DNA of 64,000 bases from Tipula vernalis (GCA_958295665.1 OY282558.1:313506092-313570091); one strand, 5' to 3'; counted from the first letter of the stretch, positions 11,238 to 23,139 are shown. Program-made: numbers and translations. Notes: a model not told the origin generated them from the sequence alone.

Positions 11238-11546
11238 TTACTTTGAGTTGTGATAAATAGTCATCCTAAGTTGAATGGGCATAAAAGAAGTCGAAGTATG
11301 TGGTGTTGAATTGAAATTAAAAATTGCATAAGGAATCCATTGATCCCATGCTAACGGATTATTTTTAACAAAATTTATTTGTTCGTGTTCGTGTGATCGG
11401 TCCAACGCACCATTTGATTCAGGATGATACGCCGTAGTATTAATTTTTTTAATTTTCAGAATTTTGCAGAGTTTACTAAATATTTCAGATATAAAATTAG
11501 ATCCTTGATCTATGACAATGGAATTAGGTGCACCGAAACTACACAT
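11238..11546 (-). pseudogene. Gypsy integrase catalytic core fragment
   Basis: The frame contains the second catalytic Asp in IVIDQGSNF and the third-position region in YHPESNGALDRSH. The catalytic Glu of the DD35E triad normally sits at the Asp of ALDRSH, so the active site appears altered. The first Asp region (about 11600-11680) is in another frame and degraded. Inactive. Confidence 0.75.
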
Positions 11547-11781
11547 AAAATTTTCACAAAATGCTCTAGCTACCGTGTCAGTATCTTATAAAGCTATTGG
11601 AATCGCGGGAGAGTACTTGGTGAGGTTATCCTGTATCGTTACGGCCTACTATGTCCGTAAAAATCTTATTAAATGGAATTTTTGAAGTAGATGTGATCTG
11701 CATTGCACATTTGTTTTCACGAGAGACTTTGCTTTTTTTGACAAGGCGACCATTTCTTAATAAATGATTTTATTCCCTTAT

Positions 11782-12120
11782 TCATACAAGGAAACTCGTA
11801 GTATTGTTTGACTCGTTTTGTGGTTCTAAAAATCCTTGATGACCACCAAGAGGTGTAATGTGGAATTTCTTTATATCTTCTTTAGCTGATAATAATTTTC
11901 GAATTGTTAAATTAGTTGGAACAGATTTAGAAGGCTGAGTTATCACACTATCTGTAATGGAATTATCGTAAGAAGTATCGTGAGTTTTATCAGGGGTTGA
12001 ATCTTGTGTTGCTTGTTTCGCTTGTGCTCTGGTAATGGCTGCAATAATTTTATCTGATTTATGTGTTTCAGAATCTTCAGAAATTTTTATATAGCTAAGC
12101 GCGTCCGCGTTTTGATTCAT
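11782..12120 (-). pseudogene. Gypsy RNase H end and integrase zinc-binding region
   Basis: It begins with NQNADALSYI, the conserved RNase H C-terminal signature, then a polar linker and HITPLGGHQG, the start of the His-rich half of the integrase HHCC zinc-binding domain. The frame is lost before the Cys pair. Confidence 0.7.
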
Positions 12121-12218
12121 CTTTCTAGGTTTTTATTCTATGTCGTAATTATACTCATGCAGTTCCAGTCGCCAACGTATTAGACGAGAAGTAGGTTTTC
12201 GATTTTTATTGAGCCAAA

Positions 12219-13277
12219 TTAAGGGACGATGATCGGTCCTAACGACAAACTTTCTGCTGTATAGATAAGGATGGGTAGCGTTTGAGTAGCCCAAACAATG
12301 GTTAAAAGCTCTTTCTCGACTGTAGGGTAATTTTTCTCCGCATCATTAAGAAGTCTACTGGCGAAAGAAATTGGTAAGTATTGTTCATTGAATAATTGGG
12401 AACGTACCGCTCCAATGGCGTAATCGCTAGCGTCCGTGGTTAAAATAAAGGTTTTTCCGAAGTGTGGACGTTGCAGTATAGGGGATGAGATAACAGAGTT
12501 CCTTAATTTATGGAAAGTTTCGTCGCAATGAGCATTCCATTCGAACTTTATATTTTTACGCAATAATCGACTCAGGGGTTCTGAAATTTTAGAGTAATCT
12601 TTAATGAATCTCCGGTAGTAACCAGAAAATCCAAGAAAACATCGGATATTTTTAGCGTTTGTCGGTGTAGGGTATTTCACTATAGCACTTACTTTAGATG
12701 GGTCAGGTTTAACACCGTCCTTCGTCACAATATGTTTCAAATAACAAATTTCGGTTTTTAGAAACTGACACTTGCTAGGCTGTAATTTAAGATTATTTAA
12801 ACGTAAACGTTTCAAAACGTCAATTAACTTTGAGTTATGGTCTTGAAGGTCGTAACCGTAAATTACCACGTCGTCAAGATACACAAAACATCTGAGAGCG
12901 TTTAAAGCTAATAATATCGTATTCATCATACGCTGAAATGTTATAGGTGCCCCTTTTAGACCAAACGGCATTCACAAAAAATTGAAATGACCCATATGAG
13001 TGCTAAACGCTATCTTTTCCATATCGTCAGCGTGTAACTTAACCTGATGATAACCGTTTGCCAAATCAAATGTCGTAAAATAATTTGCTTTGCCTAACTG
13101 GTCCAAAATCTCGGTTATGTTTAGCAGAGGATAAAATTGGTCAACAGTGATGTTGTTTAACTTACGGAAATCTACCACCAATCGCCATTTTTGATCACCG
13201 GCAAATTTTTTTGGAACGGTTAACAAGGGAGAATTCCAGGGACTGATACTGTTTTCGATAACTTTATGGTTTAGCAT
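12219..13277 (-). pseudogene. Gypsy reverse transcriptase and RNase H, one internal stop
   Basis: Two open stretches in the same frame (12972-13277 and 12219-12971) are separated by a TGA at 12972-12974. The first carries PWNSPLLTVPKK, WRLVVDFRKLN and the catalytic Asp in FTTFDLANGYHQV. The second carries MPFGLKGAPITFQRMMN, the active-site FVYLDDVVIYG, the GFSGYYRRFI connection and the RNase H start TTDASDYAIGAV. A further in-frame TAA lies just upstream (about 13289). Length and motif order are as expected for Gypsy RT; the stops make it dead. Confidence 0.88.
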
Positions 13278-13516
13278 TTCATCAACCTGTTAATCGTCCA
13301 GCGTTGCCTCAGGTAAGCATTAAGGTTTAATGTGCATTGGTTGGGAATTTTGTACAGTAGAAATTTTATGACAGCAAATATAAGTAGTTGTCAGAGTATC
13401 GCCCTCTAAATAAAATACATCATTGAAATCACGACAAATTTCCAATATAGATGATTTTTTTTTTCCATTTAGATGGCTGAAATTTAGATTCTTGCCGAGT
13501 TTGTTTAATCTGTCTT

Positions 13517-13723
13517 CTACGTTCGGATTCCAACTTCCAATGTTGAAAGATCATAGGAATTAACCGATTCAAAACTTATTTTAATCTGTCCGACGTTAAT
13601 CGCGTAATCGTTTGTATTAACTAAACTTATTGGAACTTTGTTAAGAGCGAAATTGACTACTGAATTGGCAATATACACACCATTTGTAATATCATGCGAG
13701 AGACAGATATAATCTTTGTTAAT
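13517..13723 (-). pseudogene. Gypsy pre-RT linker domain
   Basis: One minus-strand frame reads NGVYIANSVVNFALNKVPIS and continues LVNTNDYAINVGQI. This is the beta-rich segment that precedes RT in insect Gypsy polyproteins. It terminates at a TAG (13517-13519) and is separated from RT by degraded sequence. Confidence 0.55.
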
Positions 13724-13733
13724 TTAACAAGGA

Positions 13734-14117
13734 TTAGGAACGTGTATAATATTTTCGACTCGGGTGGGGGGGGGTAAGTATTTCGTTGGACATTTCTAGC
13801 TCCACAACTGACTTCGACAACCCACACAACGGTGTGGGGTTATCGGATATGTTCATAGTTAGAGTAACGTATTTTGCATTGACGGAATTATTATTTGATG
13901 ACTGGTATAGTATTTTTGGGTATTCTTTAGACATTGGTAGATTGGTTTCGATCTTTTTATTATTAACGGCTACGGCGGATGACAAATCGATATCTCCACT
14001 AACAGATTTAAGCTCAGAATTAGTCGAATTAGTGGCAACCTCGAAATTATTCTCAACAAACAAATTTAGTACAGAAATATCAGATTCAAAATTATTTTCA
14101 AAATTGGTTTTCGACAA
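13734..14117 (-). pseudogene. 127-codon frame upstream of Gypsy pol, unrecognised
   Basis: A polar Asn/Ser-rich frame with no zinc knuckle or protease motif, ending PHPSRKYYTRS. It may be a remnant of gag or of the gag-pol junction, given its place between the right repeat and the linker domain. A frame on the opposite strand (13786-14142) has similar length, so coding status is uncertain. A run of nine G bases lies at 13766-13774. Confidence 0.3.
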
Positions 14118-14219
14118 GATTGTTTATAAACAAATCCGATAATTTTACGCTCTGTTCAGAAGGAGTAGTAGAAAAAAAACGGCACAGATTTACAGATTTT
14201 GACAAAAAGTACTAAACAG

Positions 14220-14319
14220 AATATATACTATACATTATAAGACTTAACACTAATACTAATGTTTTATAATACTAATATATAATAAATATATAATTCAAAG
14301 TCAGGGATGGATTATAACA
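14220..14319 (-). repeat. 100-bp direct repeat, putative LTR (upstream side of Gypsy element)
   Basis: Partner of 10553-10652. Read on the minus strand it starts TGTTATAATC at 14319. The sequence inside it (lower coordinates) would have to contain the primer-binding site, but none starting TGG is seen immediately adjacent. Confidence 0.65.
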
Positions 14320-14418
14320 AACTGTATTTGAATTTAGGTAATAAAACGCCACAAACTTTTTGCTTGACTGAATATGTATTGAAAAACCTAACACTCAGTG
14401 AAAATCAGGAAACTATCT

Positions 14419-14832
14419 AAGAATGAAACTTCTCATACCGTTAGAAATAAATTTGTGCTAATTGGTGCTCATTGGAATAAGTTAGTATTAGTCTAGAGGA
14501 ATCAAGAAAATCGGAAATGCATTTTCATATTTCGCCTGAAAGATAATAAAATATGCAAAAGCTAAACCTGATTTTCAGCAAAAACCAGACAACTAAAATC
14601 GATTAATTTAATATTTTCAATTAGTAAAGACAGTGAAGAAATTTTCGAACGAAAATATAAATGTCGAAAAATGAAAATTAATCAATACATTGAATCATCC
14701 AACACCTAATGGACCAACGAAACATTTTTGTCTGATTACATATTTCGTTGCGATAGATCCATAACCATTCCAAAAATGTTGCGGCTGAATTAGTGCTAAT
14801 CTTTGAATTGACCAGAACCAATTAAAATTAAT
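14419..14832 (+). repeat. dispersed repeat, copy B
   Basis: It aligns with 6989-7395 across about 400 bases with small indels, in the same orientation. Shared anchors are TACCGTTAGAA, CTCATTGG, ATTTTCATATTT, TGATTTTCAG, TTGCGA and CCAATTAAA. It abuts the upstream side of the Gypsy element. Confidence 0.65.
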
Positions 14833-15148
14833 ACATCGAAAGGTTAAAGGTGTTGTGTTTGAATCGAACCGAGTTCGGATAGCACAGAGGGCAAGCAAAA
14901 ATTATTGATGGTTATTGAAATTCATGGGCTGAAACATCTTTCGTTTCATCAATATAGGCTACAATGGAGCATTGCAATGTGAAGATAGCCTACGTAAAAT
15001 GGATTTATGGCTATGTGTCCTAGCTTTGGCTACTGCGAAGGGCATTAAAAGTGCGATGAACCGATTTAACCGATACAAAGAAACAAACATTTTAAACTAT
15101 TATAATTAAATTTATTAGTATATTCAGTGAAACAACTACAACAAATTT

Positions 15149-15220
15149 TTCTTAATTAGTGCTTATTGGTAAAAATTAGTACTGTCCAGGAGCTGAAAAA
15201 ATAGGAAAATAATTTTAATG
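15149..15220 (+). repeat. dispersed repeat, copy C (5' part only)
   Basis: CTTAATTAGTGCTTATTGG, AAAAATTAGTACTGTCCAGG and the following GAAAA resemble the first 100 bases of copies A (6989) and B (14419). The match stops after about 75 bases. Confidence 0.5.
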
Positions 15221-17879
15221 TCTTGATTAACACCGGCCCTCACTGCAGTTGTTCATCTAGATGGTCAAGGTTCTTATTCAGCCGCGTATTTAAATTCGAA
15301 CCAACGAATTTTACAAATTCTCAATTTTAAACATTTTACTGACCAACTACACTAAATAAATAGATATACCGGAATCTACTACAAACCGACAATATTCTCT
15401 GTTTCAAACAATAAAAAAATTTTATTGATTCAAACTAGCTAAATGCAAACATAATAAAAAAGATGTAAATAGCACACAGACGGATTATAATGTAATTTTA
15501 GTTTCTTTATATTTTGTTTTGTTTTGTTTATTAGTTATTTGTCGTATTATTAATTTTACTATTTTTTCAAAAATATTAAATATTTTGATATCTTAATTTG
15601 TTTTATTTTTATTATTATTGTCCGTTTTACGATTATTGTTATTATTTTTATTATTACTATAATACTACTACTATATTGAGCATTGGATTGTGTCGCGTGA
15701 AATTTATTTAAATATAAAAATTATTATTATTGTTATTATTATTATTATTATTATAGTTCTGGTTTTCGATTATACGCGGCAGTTCGATTTTGTTTCTTGT
15801 TTGTTTTGTTTGTATTTAAATCAGGTCGTAAGTCAAAAGTTTTGTTTACACATTTGATCTAATTTCTTTTTTTACGACTTAGTAAATATTCATCTGGCAA
15901 ATTCATGTTTGGGTAACACATAAATGGTAAACGAGTGAATTTAGTTATGTATTGATATATTACTGTAATAAGTGGAATAAACACGCAACATTTGAATTAA
16001 GTTGTTTTTACAGCGTATGTTTGGTAGATTTTCAAAGTTTTGATTTAGCAAACTTGTAATAATCAATCGTAACTGTTTAGCCGATAGCGGCAAAACAGCA
16101 TCATTAACATACTATATATACAGAGTTACCATTAACATTGAACATTTTAATAAAAAAGCCATAATAATATTTAACCGCCGTGGTTCATTAATTTTAATAA
16201 ATTGATTCGCGATATTTTGGTTAACGTCAGATATTATGAGCAAACCTGTATATACTCATGGAACGTGCAGTATTCAAGAATGATTTGTGACGGTGAATTT
16301 ATTTTATGTGTATTCGTTTAAAATTAAATTACAATAAACTACTATATACGTTTGAAAGGCTAACTATAATAAATATTTATCAATTAAATTCTCGTTTTCG
16401 ACTATAAAACACATTATTTGAAATTTGATATTTAAATTTTACAGATTTCCAAAACAAAACACAAAATTAATTTAATATTTTAATTTTTAAATGAGATTCT
16501 TTTGTTTCAGTTTGAGGACGCCGTAACAAGTTGCGCGACCGTTTGAAGATCAAAGAGCAAATTTGTATTTTGCTATATAACAAAACAGTGCGTGGCCAAC
16601 TTTTATTACATAAAACTAAGTCTATTTATTACGAAGGCAATTTAATTTTAATTAAGTGTTTGATAAAAGATTGAAAACAAAGTTGATAACAAAACAAGTT
16701 CACAGCGAGAAGATATTTCATTTTTTTTTTTTTTTTTTTTTTTCAGTCATTAGGGTTAATTAACTATTTATGAAAAACGTGCTAATAGTTATTGGAACAA
16801 AAAATTATCTTAGAGAAAAAATTAAGAAGCCGCTCGCACAGTACAATTAATTTTACAACTTGAAACAAAACACTAATAAATTGCGAGTAACATAATTCTT
16901 TGCAAATTTATTAATTAACAAAATATTTTTATGTTCATTTTTATACATAGTCAGCATATTACGATAGAACCAACGACGTTTAATTAAATTCCACCATCTA
17001 CTAATTCACGATCATTACGTAAACAATTTATATACGAACATTAGTAGTTTATATAAAAATAACAGAAACTACCGTATATGTACACATGAAAATAACATAG
17101 AAGGAAAGAAAATCGTATACCATCTTGAGTGAATGAAATAAATGGCGGGGGTGGTACATATTTTAAAAATGCTAACAAAAACCTACTTGTCTTACACGCA
17201 GTTAAAATAAATTTTCAACTTTGTTGTTGGATAAAAACTATACAACAAATTACAATATGACTGTATCATATGGATATACAATTGTACATGAAATTTAATT
17301 AAAAGTAATGAACAACGAACATGAGAGGAGTATAACTACGAGTATAAATTAGGTTTAAGTTTAATTTATATGCTGCAGGAGGATATTTCTTGGAAGCTAT
17401 TCGCCTAAAGTATAGAAATGTAATAATTAAAATCTCAGTTTATCTAAAATCTGTAAATTATTTTGCAGATTTAGCTATTATAAAAATAGTGAAGGAAATA
17501 TAATAAGCTAGTTGGCTACTTGTTTACTCGGATACTTAATTCCAAAACCAGAAAAACATTGATTTCTTTCAAGGTGATTCAATGTTGAATTTGAAATGGA
17601 ATTATAAATATTTTTGAGAACCTAAAAAAAAAAAAAAATAAAAAGACATTTTTCGTTTTCCTCTATTTCCATTACTAGGATCTCGCGTCTAACCATCTAA
17701 CTGTGTTGTTGGGGAGATAGATTTAAGTTTTCCAGTGAATCTATTAAAATATCGACGGAAATTTTAAATTAACTTCCTAGATTTTCTAGTGATTCTGTAT
17801 AGCGATCTATGTTTATTGGTTCACCAATTATTGGTTCAATGGTTTGTTTGTGAGGGCCGTAAGCATAATCTTGCAGCTG
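15221..17879. other. AT-rich DNA without recognisable genes; microsatellites
   Basis: Contains TTA-type microsatellites near 15600-15760 and a run of about 23 T bases at 16721-16743. GC rises briefly at 16510-16610 after a TTTGTTTCAG acceptor-like site. That could be an exon or transcribed sequence, but no long frame supports it. Confidence 0.4.
15721..15754. repeat. (TTA)n microsatellite
   Basis: Eleven TTA/TTG units interrupted by one TTG. A looser ATT/TTA-rich zone precedes it from about 15605. Confidence 0.9.
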
Positions 17880-18662
17880 TTTACAATTTGGCAACAGTAT
17901 AATAATTAAAATATATATCGAAACATTACTCTCTAATGAAACAGAAAATCCAAACGCCTCCAATTTAACCATTATGGCATCCATCACACCCTTTCAAAAG
18001 CCTTGAAAATATCGAGAGGGGTGCGGAGATTAGTTAAATAAAGGTAACTTGACCAACGCTTTCTTAACCCATATTTACTGAAATTTAAAATGGCAGAATT
18101 GATTCTAAAGATATTGATCGGCAAACGTTTTTTTTTTTACTCGTAATGTGAACTCAGGCTTCTGGACTGGTTTAAGCGCTTTCAAACCAGCTTTAACAAG
18201 TCTTTCTCTCACTAAGCTGGCTGAAATTTGTTTTCCCATTGCTCGCTCAAGATCCCCTCTTATCTCCAATAAAGTTTTAAAACGGTTCCGACGACATTGT
18301 AATATTAAAAATTCTAAAATCTCTAAAAATTTACCAAATTCAATGAATCCGAGGTGTATCGCTGTAATAAAAGTAAATGGCGGTCCAACAAAATATTAAT
18401 ATTAAAGATAGAATTTTTATAAATCAGTAAAAACCCAAAAAAAAAATTAAAAAATATAGTAAGTGTTTAATTTATTCCATTACTTTAACTCCAATCAACG
18501 TATTTTGTATATTTTGGCATTTGTCGGGGTTTCCCCCTAAATTGCAGGGAACATTTTTTAGAAACAGTAAGCTAATTGCTTTCAAAAGTTTTGTAATTTT
18601 AGCAAAAACCGACTCCAATTTGTAATAAAATATGTTTGCCCAATTTTTTTTCCCCAGCACTG
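17880..18662 (-). pseudogene. Tc1-type transposon relic inserted in a Harbinger relic
   Basis: On the minus strand the element starts CAGTGCTGGGGAAAAAAA at 18662, a Tc1-like terminus next to TATA, the target dinucleotide of the superfamily. Inside it, 18130-18300 reads LLEIRGDLERAMGKQISASL then VRERLVKAGLKALKPVQKPE, the second helix-turn-helix of Tc1 transposases. Weak downstream text near 17890-18000 (MDAIMVKL, IILLPN) fits the later catalytic region. The first catalytic motif and the opposite terminus were not found. Dead. Confidence 0.6.
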
Positions 18663-18669
18663 TATATGT

Positions 18670-18987
18670 TTGAATGAGAGAGACCACAAGAACCATTACC
18701 GAACGTCCGCTAGTTTCTAATATGGTAATTGAATAAGAGACTTTCTCAAATGATCCCATATCTACATACACGTATGTAAAACTACAGTTAGAATCGGCTT
18801 CAGCCAATTATTCATGCATGTGTTTGCCATCAACAGCTAAAACACATTTGAGGAAACCTGCTATAGCCTGAAGCCCTTCTACAATTTTTGACCACGTCTC
18901 TGCAGTTGGAGTGGGAATAAATATTTCTGTTAACTTATTGCAAATTGTTTGACCCACTGTAGTTGTATTAAGATATCTAAGAAAATT
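18670..18987 (-). pseudogene. PIF/Harbinger transposase relic (first catalytic region)
   Basis: The minus-strand frame reads TAETWSKIVEGLQ, then CVLAVDGKHMHE, matching the GAIDGKH segment that holds the first Asp of Harbinger nucleases. A stop follows, then ADSNCSFTYVYVDMGSF, the next conserved strand (family form: YVDVGS). The remainder is cut by the Tc1 relic whose end lies at 18662. Only about 100 residues survive. Confidence 0.7.
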
Positions 18988-19164
18988 AACATAATATCAA
19001 ACAAGTGGCATCAAATGGAAATATGTATCTATGTTATGATCTTAAAGGTCTTAAAGATGTTTTGTCAAAACGGCGATATATATGAACGAAGCTAAAATCA
19101 GCGATTACGATATCGATTTTAGCATTAATAACTGCGCTTGCAGACATATTTGTCAATTTGTCTT

Positions 19165-20661
19165 TTGAGTCAATGCTGCAAATATGTCAAATCCGAGAAA
19201 AGTTGTGCAGATGCTTTGTCCAGGTGCCCGTTGAATGAACGTGGCGATTTTGGCAACGATGGGGACGTTGATGTAGGTTATTCGTTTTTTACAGAAACGA
19301 AGAAGGATATTCCGATTAGCGCAAACAGTATTAGGGAAGCAATAAACAGTGACCGAATTTACATGGCGGTTGTGCAAGCGGTCGGTAACGGAGAAGTTAA
19401 AAGTTTAAGGAATGATTCGTTCGAAATTTTTAGATCAGTGGGGGCAGAGTTAGTAATCGAACATGGTATTTTAATGCGTGGACATAGAGTAGTGGTACCT
19501 GAGTCTTTACATAAGCAAGTACTGATGCAGGTACAACGATCGCATTTAGGGATAGTTAAGACAAAGTCGTTACTCAGGTCATAGGTATGGAGGCTAAACA
19601 TCGACACGGAGGTAGAAAATATGATAAAAGGTTGTTTACCTTGTTTATCGGTTCTTCCAAATCCTAAAAAGGAAAATGTAATACCTTGGTCAGTCCCTGA
19701 ACATGCTTGGGGGAGAGCTCACATTGATTTTGCTAGACCAATGAATGGTTTATATTTTCTTATCACGATAGACGCCTTTTCGAAGTGGATTGAGGTGCAG
19801 TACACTAAATCGCCTACGGCTGAGTATACAATTAAAGTTTTAAAACACAATTTTGCCAAGTTTGGGAATCCTGATCAGTTGGTGTCTGATAATGGATAGC
19901 AGTTCACTGCTACCATATTTAAAAAATTCACAATCGAAAGAGGCATTAAACATATTTATACGGCAACAGGTCATCCGGCGACAAAGGGAGCGGCAGAAAA
20001 TGAAGTACGCACGGTTAAAAACGCAATGAAATCCGCCAATTTGGCTAAAGATGGGAATATTGATACGATTTTATGTCGATTCTTAGCTTATTATGGGATA
20101 GGGAATCATTGCACCACTGAGAAATCTCCAGCTTCGATTTTATTAAGCAATGTTCCTAAAGGCGTTTTAGATTTGTTAAGACCTAGTGCTAATAATAACA
20201 AATAATGTAAGGTAGATACCAGCAACGATAAAAGAGGTAAATTCAAAAGACACGATAGTGTTATGATAAGAAAGTATAGCAATCATAACAGCGACGAATG
20301 CGTTAAGGCTAAAATAACTAAAGTTTTAGTAACTTGAATGTCTGAATGTGCGTATGATAATAGATTGACTAGGCGTCATATTGATCAAATAAGGCCATAT
20401 GCGATAAGCGATTGTAGTGTTCGAATCGAAAACGACGGACTGGGTGACAATGAGTCGTTGGAAAGGGAGAAGGTAGCGGTACAGAGAGATTCTGAAAACA
20501 ATACGGGTTTTGATCGAAGGTTTATGATTCAATTTCCTAATGCAGCAATAGCCGAGCCAGTAAGTGGCATTGCGAATACCACATCAGTGGATAACGAAAG
20601 AGATTGTAGTCGCGGATTTTTCGACACAGATAATAACGATAATTCCCAGTTGTACGATTAA
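19165..20661 (+). pseudogene. Gypsy pol relic: RNase H end and integrase, four in-frame stops
   Basis: A single reading frame runs through, broken only by stops at 19582 (TAG), 19897 (TAG), 20203 (TAA) and 20335 (TGA), with no frameshift seen. It starts at the RNase H signature CADALSRCP, then the integrase zinc region (HLGIVKTKSLL, CLPC). The first catalytic Asp is in AHIDFARP, the second in LVSDNG, and the Glu in AAENEV. The C-terminal part (VMIRKYSNH, then RRHIDQIRPY) is like Mag/K02A2.6-type Gypsy polyproteins. RT and LTRs are missing. Nonsense-only decay suggests a moderately recent copy. Confidence 0.8.
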
Positions 20662-20939
20662 GTGCTCCAACAGCGCATATTTAGCGTTCACCGTGATCGC
20701 TCAATTTGACCTCACCGTGAGCATCACTTTACACCATATTTCGTCTAAAAAAGAACGAATACCGACGAAATATATAGTGCAGTAGTATTTGTAAACGGTT
20801 AGTTTAAGAAATTGGTTGATAGATGGTGCTGTTATATCGGTAAGGTAGATATAGTGTATAGTGAAGCCAACGTGAGGTCAAATTGAGCGATCACGGTGAT
20901 CGCTAAATTAGCGCTGTTGGAGCACTCAATCGTATAACT
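20648..20939. repeat. foldback MITE with about 68-bp inverted ends
   Basis: Bases 20648-20715 and the complement of 20872-20939 match at nearly all positions (for example AGTGCTCCAACAGCGC and TCGCTCAATTTGACCTCAC). Each arm holds a near-palindrome, GCGATCACGGTGATCGC at 20887-20903, so the structure is nested. The spacer is about 155 bases and noncoding. The left arm covers the last codons of the Gypsy relic. Target duplication is unclear because the outer bases are also partly palindromic. Confidence 0.85.
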
Positions 20940-22439
20940 TTTTTAATAAATTTTACTATTAATAAAATAAAATTAATTTAATTCAAGTTGAAGAATAATT
21001 CAAAATATTCAAAATATCTAAGACTAAAATAGGTACTTACATAATTTGGATTTAATATTTAATATATTAATTAATAGTTATTAAATGAATTATTTTTCTA
21101 TTACACTGCACCTTAAACATTTTCTTGTGCTTACGTATATTTCACATCAAAGTAAAATCTAGAATGATAAAATACTTGGAAATCAAAAAATGAAATAAGT
21201 AGATCAATCATTAGTTCCGCTAGTTGACATCAGGTGCCTAACCATTTATATTCATTCTCACACATTTAAAAAAACCGAATATTTTATTTTATAATTTAAT
21301 ACATCCGTCTCATGTTTTTCATATGCCATCTCATACAAAAAACTTCGATCGATCATGCAAAGTACAACTGGGTTCGAACACAGCAATAACTGATCGTTGT
21401 AGTCTTCGTAGGCGGAAGGATATTGTACCTACAGGTCTAGAATTTAAGTTAATATTGTTTGAATAAAAAAGATTATAAGTTTTGTAATATTATTATGTTG
21501 ATTGAGTTCCATTATTTTTTTTTTGGCGGTGGCGGATGTGATGTTTGTTGGGCATTTTCTATGTTCGTTTTTTTTTTTTTTGTTACGTGCATGACAGCAC
21601 AAGAAACATCGCCTCCTCATCTGAGTGAAATACAGTTTAGTGTGTAATAGAATAAGAACGTTGTTACACGCTAAAATGAAAAGTGTCTAAATAAATAAAA
21701 TTATAAAAATCATCGTGCTTTATTTATTTAATCATCGAGTATTTTAAATGAGTAAAATACACCACACTACTGTTTTGCCATCGATTCGAGAATATAATTT
21801 TAATCCTGGTTTGATTCAGTAGGTTTATCTTCAAGAAATGACAAATTCGCAACAAAATACATATGTGCATTAAGACAGACGGATTTGTGCGCCTGTGTGG
21901 TTAGGATTAAAACGCTATTTTAATCCGGGCAACTGACGATAAACGTTGAAACAATTGAATAAAATTTCTGCGTTGAAACTAGCATCACAATTTTTGTAAG
22001 GGTTTTGTGTTTTGCATACATATTTAGACCTCAACCTTATTAATTTAACATTAACTAGAATAGGTATTGAATGTCTAAGTAAGTAAGGGTTTTTAAAAAT
22101 CGTAGAAGTATAGAAATAACTTTCATTATCACCAACCACAGGGCGGTGACTTCGGTGATGACTACTTTGAATCAACGGTCGAGGTGTTATTGCCGGTAAT
22201 GGATGACGTTGATATTTTTAACTCGCCTTCTCAAGGTTCATTAACTGCAGCCAACTCAGACGTATTATTTCCAAATAATAAGTTTTGTTCTTTCCTAAAT
22301 ATTAAATAAAATTAACCACTTCTGTTAGTAGAACGACATCTTCATTATTATTTTGATTTCTCCACTAATCTCGCTTCTCCATACTTAAATTATGTAAGGA
22401 GCTTTGTCCTTAACTTACAAAGGTATTATTTGGAAATAA
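20940..22439. other. AT-rich DNA without recognisable genes
   Basis: No gene or bounded element seen. The G-rich patch near 21523-21545 next to long T runs, and the small frames at 21459-21647 and 21915-22175, show no recognisable domain. Confidence 0.4.
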
Positions 22440-22720
22440 TGAATTATATTCCTCATTGGCTTTCCGATATAAAAGGATCGACACGGAATCCGGGTTCTCC
22501 AAAATGGACTTCAATAAATTTTATGTAGCTGTCAACCACCGCTTGCATTATTATACGGCAATATTTTCTTCTTTTCCAGTATAAATGCATTTTGCCAAAT
22601 GGTGCTTTAATTCTTATGTGCGCGTACCATCTATACCACCAAGAACGCCAGGTATGTTTATAATGCCTTGAAACCCAGAAGTAACATGACGAATTGTCTC
22701 GGAATTTCTTGGCCACATAG
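22440..22720 (-). pseudogene. PIF/Harbinger transposase relic
   Basis: On the minus strand one frame gives GIINIPGVLGGIDGT, the first catalytic Asp motif. After a frameshift the next gives HIRIKAPFGKMHLYWKRRKY, then MQAVVDSYIKFIEV and GEPG, the conserved order of Harbinger nucleases. Only about 90 codons remain. It differs from the relic at 18670-18987, so it is a separate copy. Confidence 0.75.
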
Positions 22721-23139
22721 TAAATCTAACCGACATAGACATTATCCTTGATGATACAAGTTTTATTACAGACCAAGCCGAGCTATCACCAGTATGAAAA
22801 AAGTGTTTCCCTACGTTACGTCTTAGTTATTACCTTTCTAAATAAGAAACAAAAAAGTTATTCCCTAACAGAGAAAATAAATCCACCATTAGCAAGGATT
22901 TTCAAAAGCGAGTCCTATTTATTGGCTCATATCTCCGTCATTTTAAAATTTTTTTTTTATTTGTTATTATTTCAAATTATTCATGAAATTACTATGTACT
23001 TATATAGTATGTGTAAAATAAAAATTATTTTATGTATTGTACTTATAGCTGCGTCAAAAAAAATGTTTATTTCTATACCTATTTTTCCAAGCGCCAAGGT
23101 AGTGCAACCCCTTTTATAAATACCGTTTATTTGAATGTA
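22721..23139. other. AT-rich DNA, no gene seen
   Basis: A plus-strand open frame of 123 codons (22748-23119) is hydrophobic and Phe/Leu/Ile/Lys-rich with no recognisable domain. It is judged chance in AT-rich sequence. Confidence 0.35.

Larger units (their letters stand above)
10553..14319 (-). mobile_element. Ty3/Gypsy-type LTR retrotransposon, decayed
   Basis: About 3.8 kb bounded by near-identical 100-bp direct repeats. On the minus strand it carries a linker domain, RT, RNase H, integrase zinc-binding region, integrase core and a GPY-like C-terminal module in canonical Gypsy order (pol ends with integrase). No gag with a zinc knuckle is recognisable, so it is shortened or rearranged at the 5' end. 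Coding regions contain several in-frame stops and frameshifts while the flanking repeats differ by only two bases. That contrast is odd if both decayed equally. Confidence 0.75.

Noticed and set aside
16510..16610. GC-richer block after TTTGTTTCAG as a host exon
   Set aside because: Acceptor-like site is good, but no long open frame or matching donor was found, so not called.
22748..23119. 123-codon plus-strand frame
   Set aside because: Hydrophobic and AT-driven composition, no conserved motif, runs toward a tandem repeat.
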